Below are positions 52,677 to 61,173 of a stretch of DNA of 64,000 bases, piece by piece (positions within the stretch are counted from its first letter, which is position 1; every line of letters starts with the position of its first letter). The notes under the pieces are model-generated. The model was given only the letters and a program-made list of their open reading frames with translations, was not told the origin of the DNA and ran no database searches. A program made the translations under genes and the position numbers. The stretch is taken from positions 2,520,501-2,584,500 of the forward strand of contig NZ_CP109007.1 of NCBI RefSeq assembly GCF_036226665.1, read 5' to 3'. Source of the DNA: Streptomyces sp. NBC_00691. Lineage in GTDB: Bacteria > Actinomycetota > Actinomycetes > Streptomycetales > Streptomycetaceae.

Positions 52677-53771
52677 ATGCGGGGGACGCACAGAATTCTG
52701 GCCACCATCGTCGCGCTGCTCGCGCTCCAGCTCGGCTCGCTCGTCGCACCGGCGTACGCCTGCGGCTGCGGCGCCATGATCCCGACCGAGGACCAGCGCA
52801 TCGGCGTCGACCGCGAGGAGTCGGCCGTCCACTGGGACGGCCGGAACGAGACCGTCGTCATGCGCTTCAACGTCCACGGCGACGCCCGGCACGCCGCCTG
52901 GATCATGCCCGTGCCCAGCCGGGCCGGAGTCACCCTCGGCGACCCCGGACTCTTCGACGCGCTCGACCGGCTCACCGAGCCCGAGCAGCGCGAACGCTCC
53001 TACTTCTGGCCGCGCGAGGGCGACTGGCCGTTCGACCGGAGCTACGGAGACGGCGCCGGGGCTCCGCCGCCCGGCGCGGGCGGGGCCGGTCTCGTCGGCC
53101 GCGAGCGGCTCGGCCCCTTCGACGTCGCCCGGCTGACCGCCACCGACCCGGACGCCCTCGGCGACTGGCTGCGGACCAACGGCTTCGAGCTGCCCGAACG
53201 CCTGACCGGCGCCCTCGAGCCGTACGTGGAACGCCGGTGGGAGTACGTGGCCGTCCGCCTCGCCCCGCGGCAGAAGGACGCCGTCCTCCAGGGCGAGCTG
53301 ACACCGCTGCGCATCACCTTCGCCTCCCCCGAACTCGTCTACCCCATGCGTCTCTCGCGGCTCGCGAAGACCTCTCAGAGCCTCGGCCTCTCCATCCTCT
53401 CCGAGCACCGGATGGAGCCCCGCTCCCCCATCGGCGGCGACGCCCCCGAGGTGACCTTCGCCGGCCGGATCGCGCCCGAGGGGCCCGTCGCCGAACTCGC
53501 CGGGAAGGGCCCGGTCCACCTCACCGTCCTGGACCAGGAGTTCCCGCACCCCGAGCGGATCGACGACGACCACCACCTGCGGACCGTCGCCGACACCCCG
53601 TACCGCCGGGTGGAGTACACCGACCGGCTCCTCACGGTGGGCGGCGGAATCCCCGTGTGGCTGCTGGCCGTCGGCGGCGGCCCGCTCCTCGCCGCCCTCG
53701 CCGCGCTCCTGGCCGTACGGGCGGCAAGGCGCCGCCCGGAGGCCGGAGCCGGTGTACGTTCGGCCGCATGA
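52677..53771 (+). CDS. DUF2330 secreted/membrane protein
   Basis: 364 residues. The signal peptide (about 1-25) ends in APAYACGCGAM, the Cys-rich opening of DUF2330. A large extracytoplasmic beta-rich domain follows, then a C-terminal membrane helix (IPVWLLAVGGGPLLAALAALLAV) with basic tail. It is probably a surface-anchored protein of unknown role. It lies 56 bp after the P450 on the same strand and could share its transcript. Its stop overlaps the O-methyltransferase start (ATGA). Confidence 0.82.
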   Translation: MRGTHRILATIVALLALQLGSLVAPAYACGCGAMIPTEDQRIGVDREESAVHWDGRNETVVMRFNVHGDARHAAWIMPVPSRAGVTLGDPGLFDALDRLTEPEQRERSYFWPREGDWPFDRSYGDGAGAPPPGAGGAGLVGRERLGPFDVARLTATDPDALGDWLRTNGFELPERLTGALEPYVERRWEYVAVRLAPRQKDAVLQGELTPLRITFASPELVYPMRLSRLAKTSQSLGLSILSEHRMEPRSPIGGDAPEVTFAGRIAPEGPVAELAGKGPVHLTVLDQEFPHPERIDDDHHLRTVADTPYRRVEYTDRLLTVGGGIPVWLLAVGGGPLLAALAALLAVRAARRRPEAGAGVRSAA

Positions 53772-54436
53772 CGAACCCTCAGTGGAACGCAGTCGACGCC
53801 TACTTCACCGAGACGATCGCCCCCGCCGACGAGGCGCTGACCGCCGCGCTCAGCGCCTCCGCCGCGGCCGGGCTGCCCGAGATCGCCGTCGCCCCCAACC
53901 AGGGCAAGCTCCTCCACCTGCTCGCGCGGATGCAGGGCGCCCGGAACATCCTGGAGATCGGCACCCTCGGCGGCTACAGCACGATCTGGCTGGGCCGCGC
54001 CCTGCCCACCGACGGCCGGCTCATCACCCTCGAGTACGACCCGGCCCACGCGGAGGTCGCCCGCGCCAACCTCGCCCACGCCGGCCTGGACAAGATCGTC
54101 GAGGTCCGCACCGGGGCGGCCCTGGACAGCCTGCCGCGCCTGGAGGCGGAGGGCGCGGGCCCGTTCGACCTGGTCTTCATCGACGCCGACAAGGTCAACA
54201 ACCCGCGCTACGTGGAATGGGCCCTGAAACTCTCCCGCCCCGGCACCGTGATCGTCGTCGACAACGTGGTGCGGGGCGGCCGGATCACCACCCCGGCCCC
54301 GGACGACCCGGCGATCACCGGCACCCGCGAACTCTTCGACCTCGTCGCCGCCGAACCCCGCCTGGACGCGACGGCCGTCCAGACCGTCGGCACCAAGGGC
54401 TACGACGGCCTGCTGCTCGCCCGCGTCCTCGACTGA
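53768..54436 (+). CDS. O-methyltransferase (class I, family 3)
   Basis: 222 residues. Motifs of the caffeoyl-CoA/catechol O-methyltransferase family are present: ILEIGTLGGYSTIWLGRAL (about residues 61-79), LITLEYDPAHAEVARANL, FDLVFIDADKVNNPRYVEW (metal Asp) and VIVVDNVVRGGRI. It transfers methyl from SAM to a hydroxyl in a Mg2+-dependent way; the acceptor is unknown. It is coupled to the DUF2330 gene by ATGA. Confidence 0.9.
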   Translation: MTNPQWNAVDAYFTETIAPADEALTAALSASAAAGLPEIAVAPNQGKLLHLLARMQGARNILEIGTLGGYSTIWLGRALPTDGRLITLEYDPAHAEVARANLAHAGLDKIVEVRTGAALDSLPRLEAEGAGPFDLVFIDADKVNNPRYVEWALKLSRPGTVIVVDNVVRGGRITTPAPDDPAITGTRELFDLVAAEPRLDATAVQTVGTKGYDGLLLARVLD

Positions 54437-54525
54437 CCTCCGCGCCCCCACCGCCGGCGCCCGCCCCGGGCCCCTACCCCTTCCGCCGCGAAGGCGGCGG
54501 GACCGGGGGTCATATCCTGCCTTTC

Positions 54526-54873
54526 ATGAGCATCGTGAAGATCAACGTCCTGACCGTCCCCGCCGAGCAGCGTGAGGTCCTGGAGCAGCGCTTCGCCTCC
54601 CGCGCCGGGTCCGTGGAGGGCTCCGACGGCTTCGAGTGGTTCGAGCTGCTGCGCCCCGTCGAGGGCACCGACCAGTACCTGGTGTACACGCGCTGGCGCA
54701 GCGAGGAGGACTTCCAGGCCTGGATGAACGGTTCCATGAAGGCCGCGCACGGGGGCGGCGGCGCGGCCGGCGCCGAGGGCGGCGCCGAGGGCGGCGAGCG
54801 CCCCAGGCCCGCCGCGTCCGGCTCCACCCTCTGGTCCTTCGAGGTCGTCCAGCAGGCGTCCCCGAAGAGCTGA
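54526..54873 (+). CDS. mhuD: Heme-degrading monooxygenase, MhuD/IsdG-like
   Basis: 115 residues of ferredoxin-like ABM fold. Residues Asn7, Trp66 and His75, the heme-site triad of M. tuberculosis MhuD, sit at exactly the same numbers here, within VKIN, FQAWMNG and KAAHGG. MhuD and IsdG open heme to release iron. After His75 there is a Gly/Ala-rich insertion (GGGGAAGAEGGAEGGERP) not in MhuD. The ATG is at 54526. It is a single gene with its own terminator. No iron box is obvious in the 90 bp upstream. Confidence 0.85.
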   Translation: MSIVKINVLTVPAEQREVLEQRFASRAGSVEGSDGFEWFELLRPVEGTDQYLVYTRWRSEEDFQAWMNGSMKAAHGGGGAAGAEGGAEGGERPRPAASGSTLWSFEVVQQASPKS

Positions 54874-54878
54874 CCCTC

Positions 54879-54908
54879 CGGTCCGGCCCGGGAGACCGGG
54901 CCGGACCG
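54879..54908 (+). terminator. Hairpin terminator
   Basis: Perfect 13-bp stem CGGTCCGGCCCGG / CCGGGCCGGACCG with GAGA loop, just after the MhuD-like gene. Confidence 0.87.
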
Positions 54909-54967
54909 CTGCCGTCCCCCGGAAACCCGGCTGCGCCCCGGGCCGTGCGCGCCGCACAATGACGCGC

Positions 54968-55444
54968 ATGACCTGGACCTTCTCCCCCGAGCGCGTCGAC
55001 ACCCCGGACGCCACCGCCCTGCGCCGCGACTACTACGACGACGTCGCGAGCCGCTACTGGAAGCGCCCGGCGACGCGGGCGGAGATAGACGAGGGCCTGA
55101 CCGACGACGGGGCCGAGCTGCTGACCCCGCCGACCGGACAGTTCCTGGTCGCCCGGTACGAGGGCAAGGCGGCCGGGTGCGGCGGGGTGCTCCTCCTCGA
55201 CGAGGACCGGGCGGAGCTGACCCGCGTCTTCCTGCGCCATGCCTTCCGCGGCCTGGGCGGCGCGGGCGCCCTCCTGGGGAACCTGGAGGACGCGGCGCGC
55301 GCCCTCGGCACCCGCCGCATGGTCCTGAACACCCGCCTGGACCTGGTGGAGGCCCGAGCCCTGTACACCCGGCACGGGTACACGGAGATCCCGGCCTACT
55401 GCTCGGGCCCGTACATGGACATCTGGTACGGCAGGGACCTCTGA
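54968..55444 (+). CDS. GNAT family N-acetyltransferase
   Basis: 158 residues. The acetyl-CoA loop lies in RVFLRHAFRGLGGAGALLGNLEDAA and the fold closes with DLVEARALYTRHGYTEIPAY. The N-terminus contains YYDDVASRYWKRP, typical of a small actinobacterial subgroup. An ATG at 54959 is an alternative start; neither has a clear ribosome-binding site, so the message may be leaderless. Substrate unknown. Confidence 0.85.
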   Translation: MTWTFSPERVDTPDATALRRDYYDDVASRYWKRPATRAEIDEGLTDDGAELLTPPTGQFLVARYEGKAAGCGGVLLLDEDRAELTRVFLRHAFRGLGGAGALLGNLEDAARALGTRRMVLNTRLDLVEARALYTRHGYTEIPAYCSGPYMDIWYGRDL

Positions 55445-55499
55445 CCGCTCCGGGCCGCTCCGGGCCGGGCGCCCCGGGCCGGGTCTGCGGGCACCCGGG

Positions 55500-56306
55500 T
55501 CAGCGGCTCCAGACGACGACGTCGAAGACGCCTCGCGTGTCGGACCCCTGACTGACCAGTTCCTTGACGGTCAGGCGGGTGAGGCGGCCGTCGTTCGTGG
55601 CGGCGCAGACGACCATGCCGGTCTTCAGCTCCGTCGTCGTCGAGGTGCCCAGGGTGTCGATGTCCCGCGCACAGTCCTCGTACGAGGGGGTCCTGTTCGT
55701 GGCGTCCTTCCACACCAGGGCCTTGACGTCGTCCCCCGGCTGCAGCATGTGGCCGCCGAACGGATAGACGGAGAAGTCGTTCTCCGCGCGGATCTCGGAC
55801 TCCGCGGGGGGTGCGGAGTCCAGGTCCTTGTCCTCGCCGAACGCGATGACCAGGGGTCCCTGCCAGTCGACCGTGCCGGACGGCTTCGCGGGCGGGGCCG
55901 TGGAGGTCTGCGGTGCCGACGCCTCCTGACTCGCCGTGGACTCGGGGCTCCGCGGGGAGTCCGCCGGGGCGTCGTCGCTCCCGGTCTCCGTTCCGGAGGG
56001 GGTGGCCGAACCCGTCACCGGGGTCCGTGCCGTCGGCGGCGTGGGGTCGGCGTCGTTGCCGGTGCTCACCAGATACGTACCGACGACGCCGATCACCGCC
56101 GCCACCAGCGTGGCCCCCGCGCCGATCCAGGCGCCCCGGTGCGAGGACGGACGCGTCACGACGATCGGCGCCGGAGCGCCGTACCCGCCGCCGTACCCGC
56201 CCGCGTACCCGTCGGGTCCACCGTGCCCGCCGTGCGCCGGACCCGTCGGCGGGTGTCCCGGCGGTGCCGGCCAGACCTGGCCCTGACGTGGCTCTTCGCT
56301 GTTCAT
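55500..56306 (-). CDS. Single-span membrane protein with extracytoplasmic domain
   Basis: 268 residues. Residues 1-55 are cytoplasmic and Gly/Pro-rich (GGYGGGYGAP). A membrane helix follows at about 60-80 (AWIGAGATLVAAVIGVVGTYLV), then a Ser/Thr/Pro spacer and a C-terminal domain with two cysteines (YEDCARDID, MVVCAATND). It resembles other streptomycete surface proteins of unknown function. The start is ATG at 56306. It is convergent with the GNAT gene. Confidence 0.75.
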   Translation of the reverse strand: MNSEEPRQGQVWPAPPGHPPTGPAHGGHGGPDGYAGGYGGGYGAPAPIVVTRPSSHRGAWIGAGATLVAAVIGVVGTYLVSTGNDADPTPPTARTPVTGSATPSGTETGSDDAPADSPRSPESTASQEASAPQTSTAPPAKPSGTVDWQGPLVIAFGEDKDLDSAPPAESEIRAENDFSVYPFGGHMLQPGDDVKALVWKDATNRTPSYEDCARDIDTLGTSTTTELKTGMVVCAATNDGRLTRLTVKELVSQGSDTRGVFDVVVWSR

Positions 56307-56397
56307 CCTGCCCGCTCCCCCTGTGTACGCGATCTTGGAGGGGACAGCGTACTGAGGGGTCCTGAGTGACTGTCATACAGGGTTTGCGGCCGGGGAC

Positions 56398-58467
56398 TCA
56401 CGCGCGATGGTCACGCGGCGGCTCCGGGTCGTGGGGGCGCTCCGCGTCCGATCCGTTCAGCTCGGCCGTCAGCTCCTCCACGAGTTTCACCAGGTCGGTG
56501 GGCCGCTCCGGTCCCCACCAGTCGCCGAGCAGCTCCGCCAGCGACTCCTCGCGGGCCGCGTCCAGCCGGGTCGCGGCCTGGACGCCCTCGTCGGTGAGCA
56601 TCAGCTGGAGCCCCTCCCGGGTGACCAGGTGCCGTTCCTCCACCTGCCGGGAGGCCTCCGTGATCACCCTCAGCGGCACGGGCACGTGCTCGGCGAGCCG
56701 GACGGGTTCGACGGTGCCGTGGCGGCGGATGCGGAGCAGCAGCCAGCTCGCGGCGGGCAGCAGGTCGAACCCCGCACGGGCGGTGATCTTCTCGTAGATC
56801 TCCCTGCGGCCCGAACGGGAGCCGAGGACGGACAGGGCGCGGGCGCACTCGTCGTACGAGGAGCGCTCGACCGGGTTGGAGGCGAGCGTCTGACTGGTGT
56901 CGGGCGCGGTGACCGAGGCCCGCAGCTTGTCCTCCTTGAGGAACCAGGCGACGACGAAGGCGACCAGGACGACGGGGGCCGCGTACAGGAAGACGTCCGT
57001 GATGGAGGTCGCGTACGCGTGGAGGACGGCGGGGCGCAGGGTGGCCGGCAGCGCGTCGACGGTGCGCGGATCGGCGGCGACCTGCTGGGCACCGACGCCG
57101 GGCGGGAGCTCCTCCCCGGCGGCGGTGGTGGCGGCGAACACGTCGTCGAGCTTGCCGGTGAGCCGGCTGGTGAAGACCGTGCCGAAGACGGCGACGCCGA
57201 AGGAGGCCCCGATCGAGCGGAAGAAGGTGGCTCCGGAGGTGGCGACGCCGAGGTCCTCGTACGCGACGGCGTTCTGCACGACCAGGACGAGGACCTGGAT
57301 GACGAGGCCGAGCCCGGCGCCGAAGACGAAGAAGCAGACGCTCATCTCCGCCGTGGAGCTGTTCTCCGTCAGCCGGTGGAGCAGGAGCAGGCCGAGGGCG
57401 GTGAGGGCGGTGCCGAGGATCGGGAAGACCTTCCAGCGGCCCGTCCGGGAGACGATCTGGCCGGAGACCGTCGAGGTGATCAGCATGCCCGCGACCATCG
57501 GCAGCATGTGCACGCCGGACATGGTCGGGGTGATGCCCTGCACGACCTGGAGGAAGGTCGGCAGATAGGTCATCGCGCCGAACATCGCGAAGCCGACGAC
57601 GAAGCTGATGACCGACACCAGCGTGAAGGTCCTGATCCTGAACAGCTTGAGCGGCAGCACGGGCTCGGCCGCCCGCCGCTCGACCCGGACGAACCAGACG
57701 AGGAGTACGGCTCCGAGGACGGCGAGGCCGAGGATCTGCGGCGAGTCCCAGGCCCAGGTGGTGCCGCCGAGGGAGGCCACGAGGACCAGACAGGTGGCGA
57801 CCGAGGCGATGAGGAAGGTGCCGAGGTAGTCGATGGTGTGCCGGGTGGAGCGCACCGGGATGTGGAGCACGGCGGCGATCACGAAGAGGGCGACGATCCC
57901 GATGGGCAGGTTGATGTAGAAGACCCAGCGCCAGGACAGGTGCTGGGTGAAGAGACCGCCGAGCAACGGGCCGAGGACGCTGGTCGTGCCGAAGACGGCG
58001 CCGAAGAGACCCTGGTACCTGCCGCGTTCCCGGGGCGACACCAGGTCGCCGACGATCGCCATCGACAGCACCATGAGTCCGCCGCCGCCGAGGCCCTGGA
58101 GCGCGCGGAAGCCGATGAGCTGCGGCATGTTCTGGGCGATCCCGCAGAGGGCCGAGCCGATGAGGAAGAGGACGATCGCCGTCTGGAAGAGCTTCTTCCG
58201 CCCGTACTGGTCGCCGAGCTTGCCCCAGAGGGGGGTCCCGGCGGTGGACGCCAGCATGTAGGCGGTGACCACCCAGGACAGGTGCTCCATGCCACCGAGC
58301 TCGCTGACGATGGTCGGCAGGGCGGTGGAGACGATGGTCTGGTCGAGGGCGGCCAGCAGCATGCCGAGCAGCAGCGCACCGATCGCGACGAGGACGGTGC
58401 GGCGGCTCTGCCCCTCCCCGGGCACGGGAGCGCCGCCGAGCTCGGAGGGGCTGACTTCCTGGGCCAT
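56398..58467 (-). CDS. DHA2 MFS exporter fused to a C-terminal MarR-like domain
   Basis: 689 residues. Residues 1-525 form a 14-helix EmrB/QacA-type exporter (LDQTIVSTALPTIVSEL, KLGDQYGRKKLFQ motif A). Residues about 540-665 form a winged helix of MarR type (YEKITARAGFDLLPAASWLLLRIRRHG ... VTREGLQLMLTDEGVQAATRL). The fusion suggests a membrane-tethered regulator or a domain sensing the exported drug. The ATG is at 58467 with GGAGG-rich sequence upstream. A short inverted repeat (TCCG-N6-CGGA) at 58537-58550 may be its operator. Confidence 0.88.
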   Translation of the reverse strand: MAQEVSPSELGGAPVPGEGQSRRTVLVAIGALLLGMLLAALDQTIVSTALPTIVSELGGMEHLSWVVTAYMLASTAGTPLWGKLGDQYGRKKLFQTAIVLFLIGSALCGIAQNMPQLIGFRALQGLGGGGLMVLSMAIVGDLVSPRERGRYQGLFGAVFGTTSVLGPLLGGLFTQHLSWRWVFYINLPIGIVALFVIAAVLHIPVRSTRHTIDYLGTFLIASVATCLVLVASLGGTTWAWDSPQILGLAVLGAVLLVWFVRVERRAAEPVLPLKLFRIRTFTLVSVISFVVGFAMFGAMTYLPTFLQVVQGITPTMSGVHMLPMVAGMLITSTVSGQIVSRTGRWKVFPILGTALTALGLLLLHRLTENSSTAEMSVCFFVFGAGLGLVIQVLVLVVQNAVAYEDLGVATSGATFFRSIGASFGVAVFGTVFTSRLTGKLDDVFAATTAAGEELPPGVGAQQVAADPRTVDALPATLRPAVLHAYATSITDVFLYAAPVVLVAFVVAWFLKEDKLRASVTAPDTSQTLASNPVERSSYDECARALSVLGSRSGRREIYEKITARAGFDLLPAASWLLLRIRRHGTVEPVRLAEHVPVPLRVITEASRQVEERHLVTREGLQLMLTDEGVQAATRLDAAREESLAELLGDWWGPERPTDLVKLVEELTAELNGSDAERPHDPEPPRDHRA

Positions 58468-58536
58468 GGGCGTCTCCTCGGGGCGTCGCGTCGGGCGTCC
58501 CGCCGGACGGCCCAGGGGGCGGCTCCTCCATCCTGG

Positions 58537-58550
58537 TCCGAATGTCCGGA
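58537..58550. promoter_or_regulatory. Short inverted repeat upstream of MFS-MarR gene
   Basis: TCCGAATGTCCGGA, 70 bp upstream of the exporter start, with imperfect symmetry. It is a candidate operator for a MarR- or TetR-type regulator, possibly the fused MarR domain itself. Confidence 0.4.
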
Positions 58551-58674
58551 TATGGCCTGCGGAGAGTACGGCCGTTCACCCACCCGTCCGTTCGTCTCTT
58601 CGCCCTCCTGTTCGCGGCTCGGGAGGGTGCGGGCTGCATAATCGCCAGCAGTTGTCTCGGGGAGGGGACCCATC

Positions 58675-59928
58675 ATGACCGGACATGTCTGTCCTGAATG
58701 CGGTGTACAGAGACCTGGCTGCGCCTGCGCCCGGGCCGAACTGGCGGCGGCTGAGGACTTCGATCCGCTCCGGATCAGGCCGTACGTGACGCTGGACGCG
58801 GCGGAGGGTGACGCGGAGAACGGCCGGGGGGCCGGCCCGGACCCGTACGGCTCCGGCACGTACGGCTCCGGCGCGCACGGCACTGACACCGGCACGTACG
58901 GCTCCGGCACGTACGGCGCCGCTTCTTACGGCCCCGGGTCCTACGGCCCGGGCGCGGAGGACCCGCCGACGGCACCGCTGGCGGCGATCCGGCCGGACGG
59001 GGGGCCGGACGGGCAGGTCGGCGTCGGTCTCGGTGCCGGCGGGGGCAGCGGCCGGGGTGCCGCCGGGGCCGGGGGCGGGGGCCGGGCTGTCGTCGGGGGC
59101 GTCGGCGGAGGCGTCGGCGGCGAGTACGCGCCGCACGGCGGCACCGCGGCCCTTCCGGCCGAGCCGCACCCCGGGGGCGACCCCTCCGAGACCATGCCGC
59201 TGCTGCTGCGCGGCGTCGGCGACATACCCCCACCGCCCGGCCACGGACAGGCGTACGGACGGGAGGACTCCCGGGGACGCGGGCGCCGGCGCGGCGCGCT
59301 GGTCGCGGCGGTGGCCGCCGTCGCCGTGGCGGGCACCGCGGCCCTGGCGGCCGCCGTCCTCGGCGGCGGGGAGGAGCCCGACGACCGGGCGGCCGTTCCG
59401 GACGTGACCACGAGCGCTTCGCTGAACCTCGGCGTCTCGGAGGCACCGTCCCCCTCCCCCTCGTCACAGAGCCCCGAGCCGACGTCCTCGTCCCCGACTC
59501 CGCGCGAGACGTCCGCGTCGGCGTCCCCATCGGCCACCTCGTCCTCCCCGACCCCCACGACCGCGTCACCGAGCGCCTCCGTGACCACCGGCGGCGCCGG
59601 AGCGCCCCCGTCGGCCTCCTCGTCGGCGCCGGCCCTCGCCCCGACGACTCCGCCGGCCACGACGACACCCCCGGCCGGGGTGCCGGGCGAGGGGGAGGAA
59701 CAGAAGGAGACCCTGAGCGTCGGCTCCAGCGGGCACGAGGTGCGGGAACTCCAGCGGCGCCTCGCCGACGTCGGGGTCTACCGCGGCCGCGTCGACGGCA
59801 GGTACGACGACGACGTGTGGGAGGCCGTGGCGGTCTACCAGTCGTACATGTACATCCAGGGCGACCCCGAGGGCGTGTACGGACCGAACACCCGCGAGGT
59901 CCTGGAGCGCTACACCCCCCACATCTGA
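58675..59928 (+). CDS. Zinc-ribbon, membrane-anchored peptidoglycan-binding protein
   Basis: 417 residues. The N-terminal zinc ribbon CPECGVQRPGCACA is followed by a low-complexity stretch of YGSGTYGSG-like repeats and Gly-rich runs (residues 50-160). One membrane helix lies near residues 205-230 (GALVAAVAAVAVAGTAALAAAVL), then a Ser/Pro/Thr wall-spanning segment. A PG_binding_1 domain (LSVGSSGHEVRELQRRLADVGVYRG ... YGPNTREVLERY) ends the protein. The layout places the ribbon inside and the binding module in the wall. The start is ATG at 58675. Confidence 0.85.
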   Translation: MTGHVCPECGVQRPGCACARAELAAAEDFDPLRIRPYVTLDAAEGDAENGRGAGPDPYGSGTYGSGAHGTDTGTYGSGTYGAASYGPGSYGPGAEDPPTAPLAAIRPDGGPDGQVGVGLGAGGGSGRGAAGAGGGGRAVVGGVGGGVGGEYAPHGGTAALPAEPHPGGDPSETMPLLLRGVGDIPPPPGHGQAYGREDSRGRGRRRGALVAAVAAVAVAGTAALAAAVLGGGEEPDDRAAVPDVTTSASLNLGVSEAPSPSPSSQSPEPTSSSPTPRETSASASPSATSSSPTPTTASPSASVTTGGAGAPPSASSSAPALAPTTPPATTTPPAGVPGEGEEQKETLSVGSSGHEVRELQRRLADVGVYRGRVDGRYDDDVWEAVAVYQSYMYIQGDPEGVYGPNTREVLERYTPHI

Positions 59929-60011
59929 CGCCCGCGCGTCCACTCCGGGTCCCGGCATGCGGACCGGTTGGCCAAGACGCCCCCCGGTTTTGTATCGTGG
60001 GAAAACAAAGT

Positions 60012-60047
60012 GGCCCCGCCCGCATTCCCTGACCGGTGGGCGGGTCC
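60012..60047 (+). terminator. Possible hairpin before HAD gene
   Basis: GGCCCCGCCCGC ... GGGCGGGTCC inverted repeat, 35 bp upstream of the HAD start. It could end the peptidoglycan-binding gene's transcript or form a leader hairpin. Confidence 0.4.
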
Positions 60048-60081
60048 GCTTCGTTCTCCGTACCACCCCTCTGGAGACCCG

Positions 60082-60750
60082 ATGCCCGCCACCACCCCGG
60101 CAACGCTCACCGCCCGCGCCCTCCTCCTCGACATGGACGGCACCCTCGTCAACTCCGATGCCGTCGTCGAGCGCTGCTGGCGACGCTGGGCGGAGCGGCA
60201 GGGCCTCGACGGGGACGCCGTGCTCAAGGTGGTCCACGGCCGCCAGGGGTACGCGACCATGGCCGTCCTGCTCCCGGACCGCCCGATGGCGGACAACCAC
60301 GCCGACAACCGGGTCATGCTCGCCGAGGAGACCGCCGACCTCGACGGGGTCGTGCCCGTCCCCGGCGCCCCCGCCTTCATGGCCGCGCTCACACGACTGC
60401 CGCACGCCCTGGTGACCTCGGCGGACGAGGCCCTCGCGCAGGCACGGATGGGCGCCGCTGCGCTCCCGATGCCGGAGACCCGGGTCACCGCCGAGCGCGT
60501 CGGGGCCAGCAAGCCGGACCCCGAGGGCTTCCTGAAGGGCGCGGCCGAGCTGGGCTTCGACCCGGCGGACTGCATCGTCTTCGAGGACTCGGAGGCCGGC
60601 ATCCTGGCGGGCCGCGCGGCCGGCATGCGGATCGTGGGCGTGGGCCCGCGCGCGGCGGCCTTCGCGCCGGACGTGCACGTCGCCGACCTCACCCGTCTGC
60701 GGGTCGAGCCCGCGGCCGACGGCTCGATCACGCTGACCGTGCTTCCGTAG
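60082..60750 (+). CDS. HAD-superfamily phosphatase (sugar-phosphate type)
   Basis: 222 residues. Motif I is LLLDMDGTLVNSD (Asp nucleophile near residue 17), motif II is VTSADE, the Lys is in GASKPDPEGF, and the acidic motif IV is CIVFEDSEAGI. A helical cap lies between motifs I and II. It resembles bacterial sugar or polyol phosphatases. The ATG at 60082 has GGAG eight bases upstream. No operon partner. Confidence 0.88.
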   Translation: MPATTPATLTARALLLDMDGTLVNSDAVVERCWRRWAERQGLDGDAVLKVVHGRQGYATMAVLLPDRPMADNHADNRVMLAEETADLDGVVPVPGAPAFMAALTRLPHALVTSADEALAQARMGAAALPMPETRVTAERVGASKPDPEGFLKGAAELGFDPADCIVFEDSEAGILAGRAAGMRIVGVGPRAAAFAPDVHVADLTRLRVEPAADGSITLTVLP

Positions 60751-60818
60751 GACGTCGAGCGGTTCCGGCAGCACAGAGCACGGGCGCCTCCCGCACGACC
60801 TGGACCGCACACAGGGTT

Positions 60819-60905
60819 TCACACAGGACTCCACGCAGGACTTCACGACGGGACTCCACACAGGACTCCACGACGGGACTCCACACAGGACTTCACGACC
60901 GGACG
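60819..60905 (+). repeat. Short tandem repeat array
   Basis: Imperfect direct repeats built from ACACAGGACTCCACG and CACGACGGGACTCC words, unit about 25 bp, roughly three copies, in the gap after the HAD gene. Translation gives no persuasive protein. It is followed directly by the terminator. Confidence 0.75.
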
Positions 60906-60938
60906 AGACCCCGGGCCGCACAGGCCCGGGGTCTCGTC
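60902..60938 (+). terminator. Strong hairpin terminator
   Basis: Perfect 16-bp stem (GACGAGACCCCGGGCC / GGCCCGGGGTCTCGTC) with a five-base loop. The remaining 235 bp to the nuclease gene hold no other feature that I can support. Confidence 0.9.
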
Positions 60939-61173
60939 GCATCTCCACGCGCGCACCCGCTGACGGCCGCTCCCGCCCCACTTCCGTGACGCCCGGCGGA
61001 ACCTGGCGCTCCATCAGGACACGTCACACCCCTTGATGTGACGTGCCCATGTCGCCACCCTGTTACCTGGCGCACCCCCCACCGAAACCTCGCGCCGCCA
61101 CGATGACCGGGCCGCCGCCCGGCACTCACGGGGACGGCACCCGCCAAGGTCCCCCCACATCAAGGGAGTTCCC

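Noticed and set aside
53768..54873. O-methyltransferase plus ABM monooxygenase as tailoring genes of a polyketide cluster
   Set aside because: No synthase genes are present and the ABM protein carries the MhuD heme triad.
56407..58641. 744-codon plus-strand ORF opposite the MFS-MarR gene
   Set aside because: Low-complexity Gly/Glu/Asp/Arg sequence and no motif; shadow of the exporter gene.
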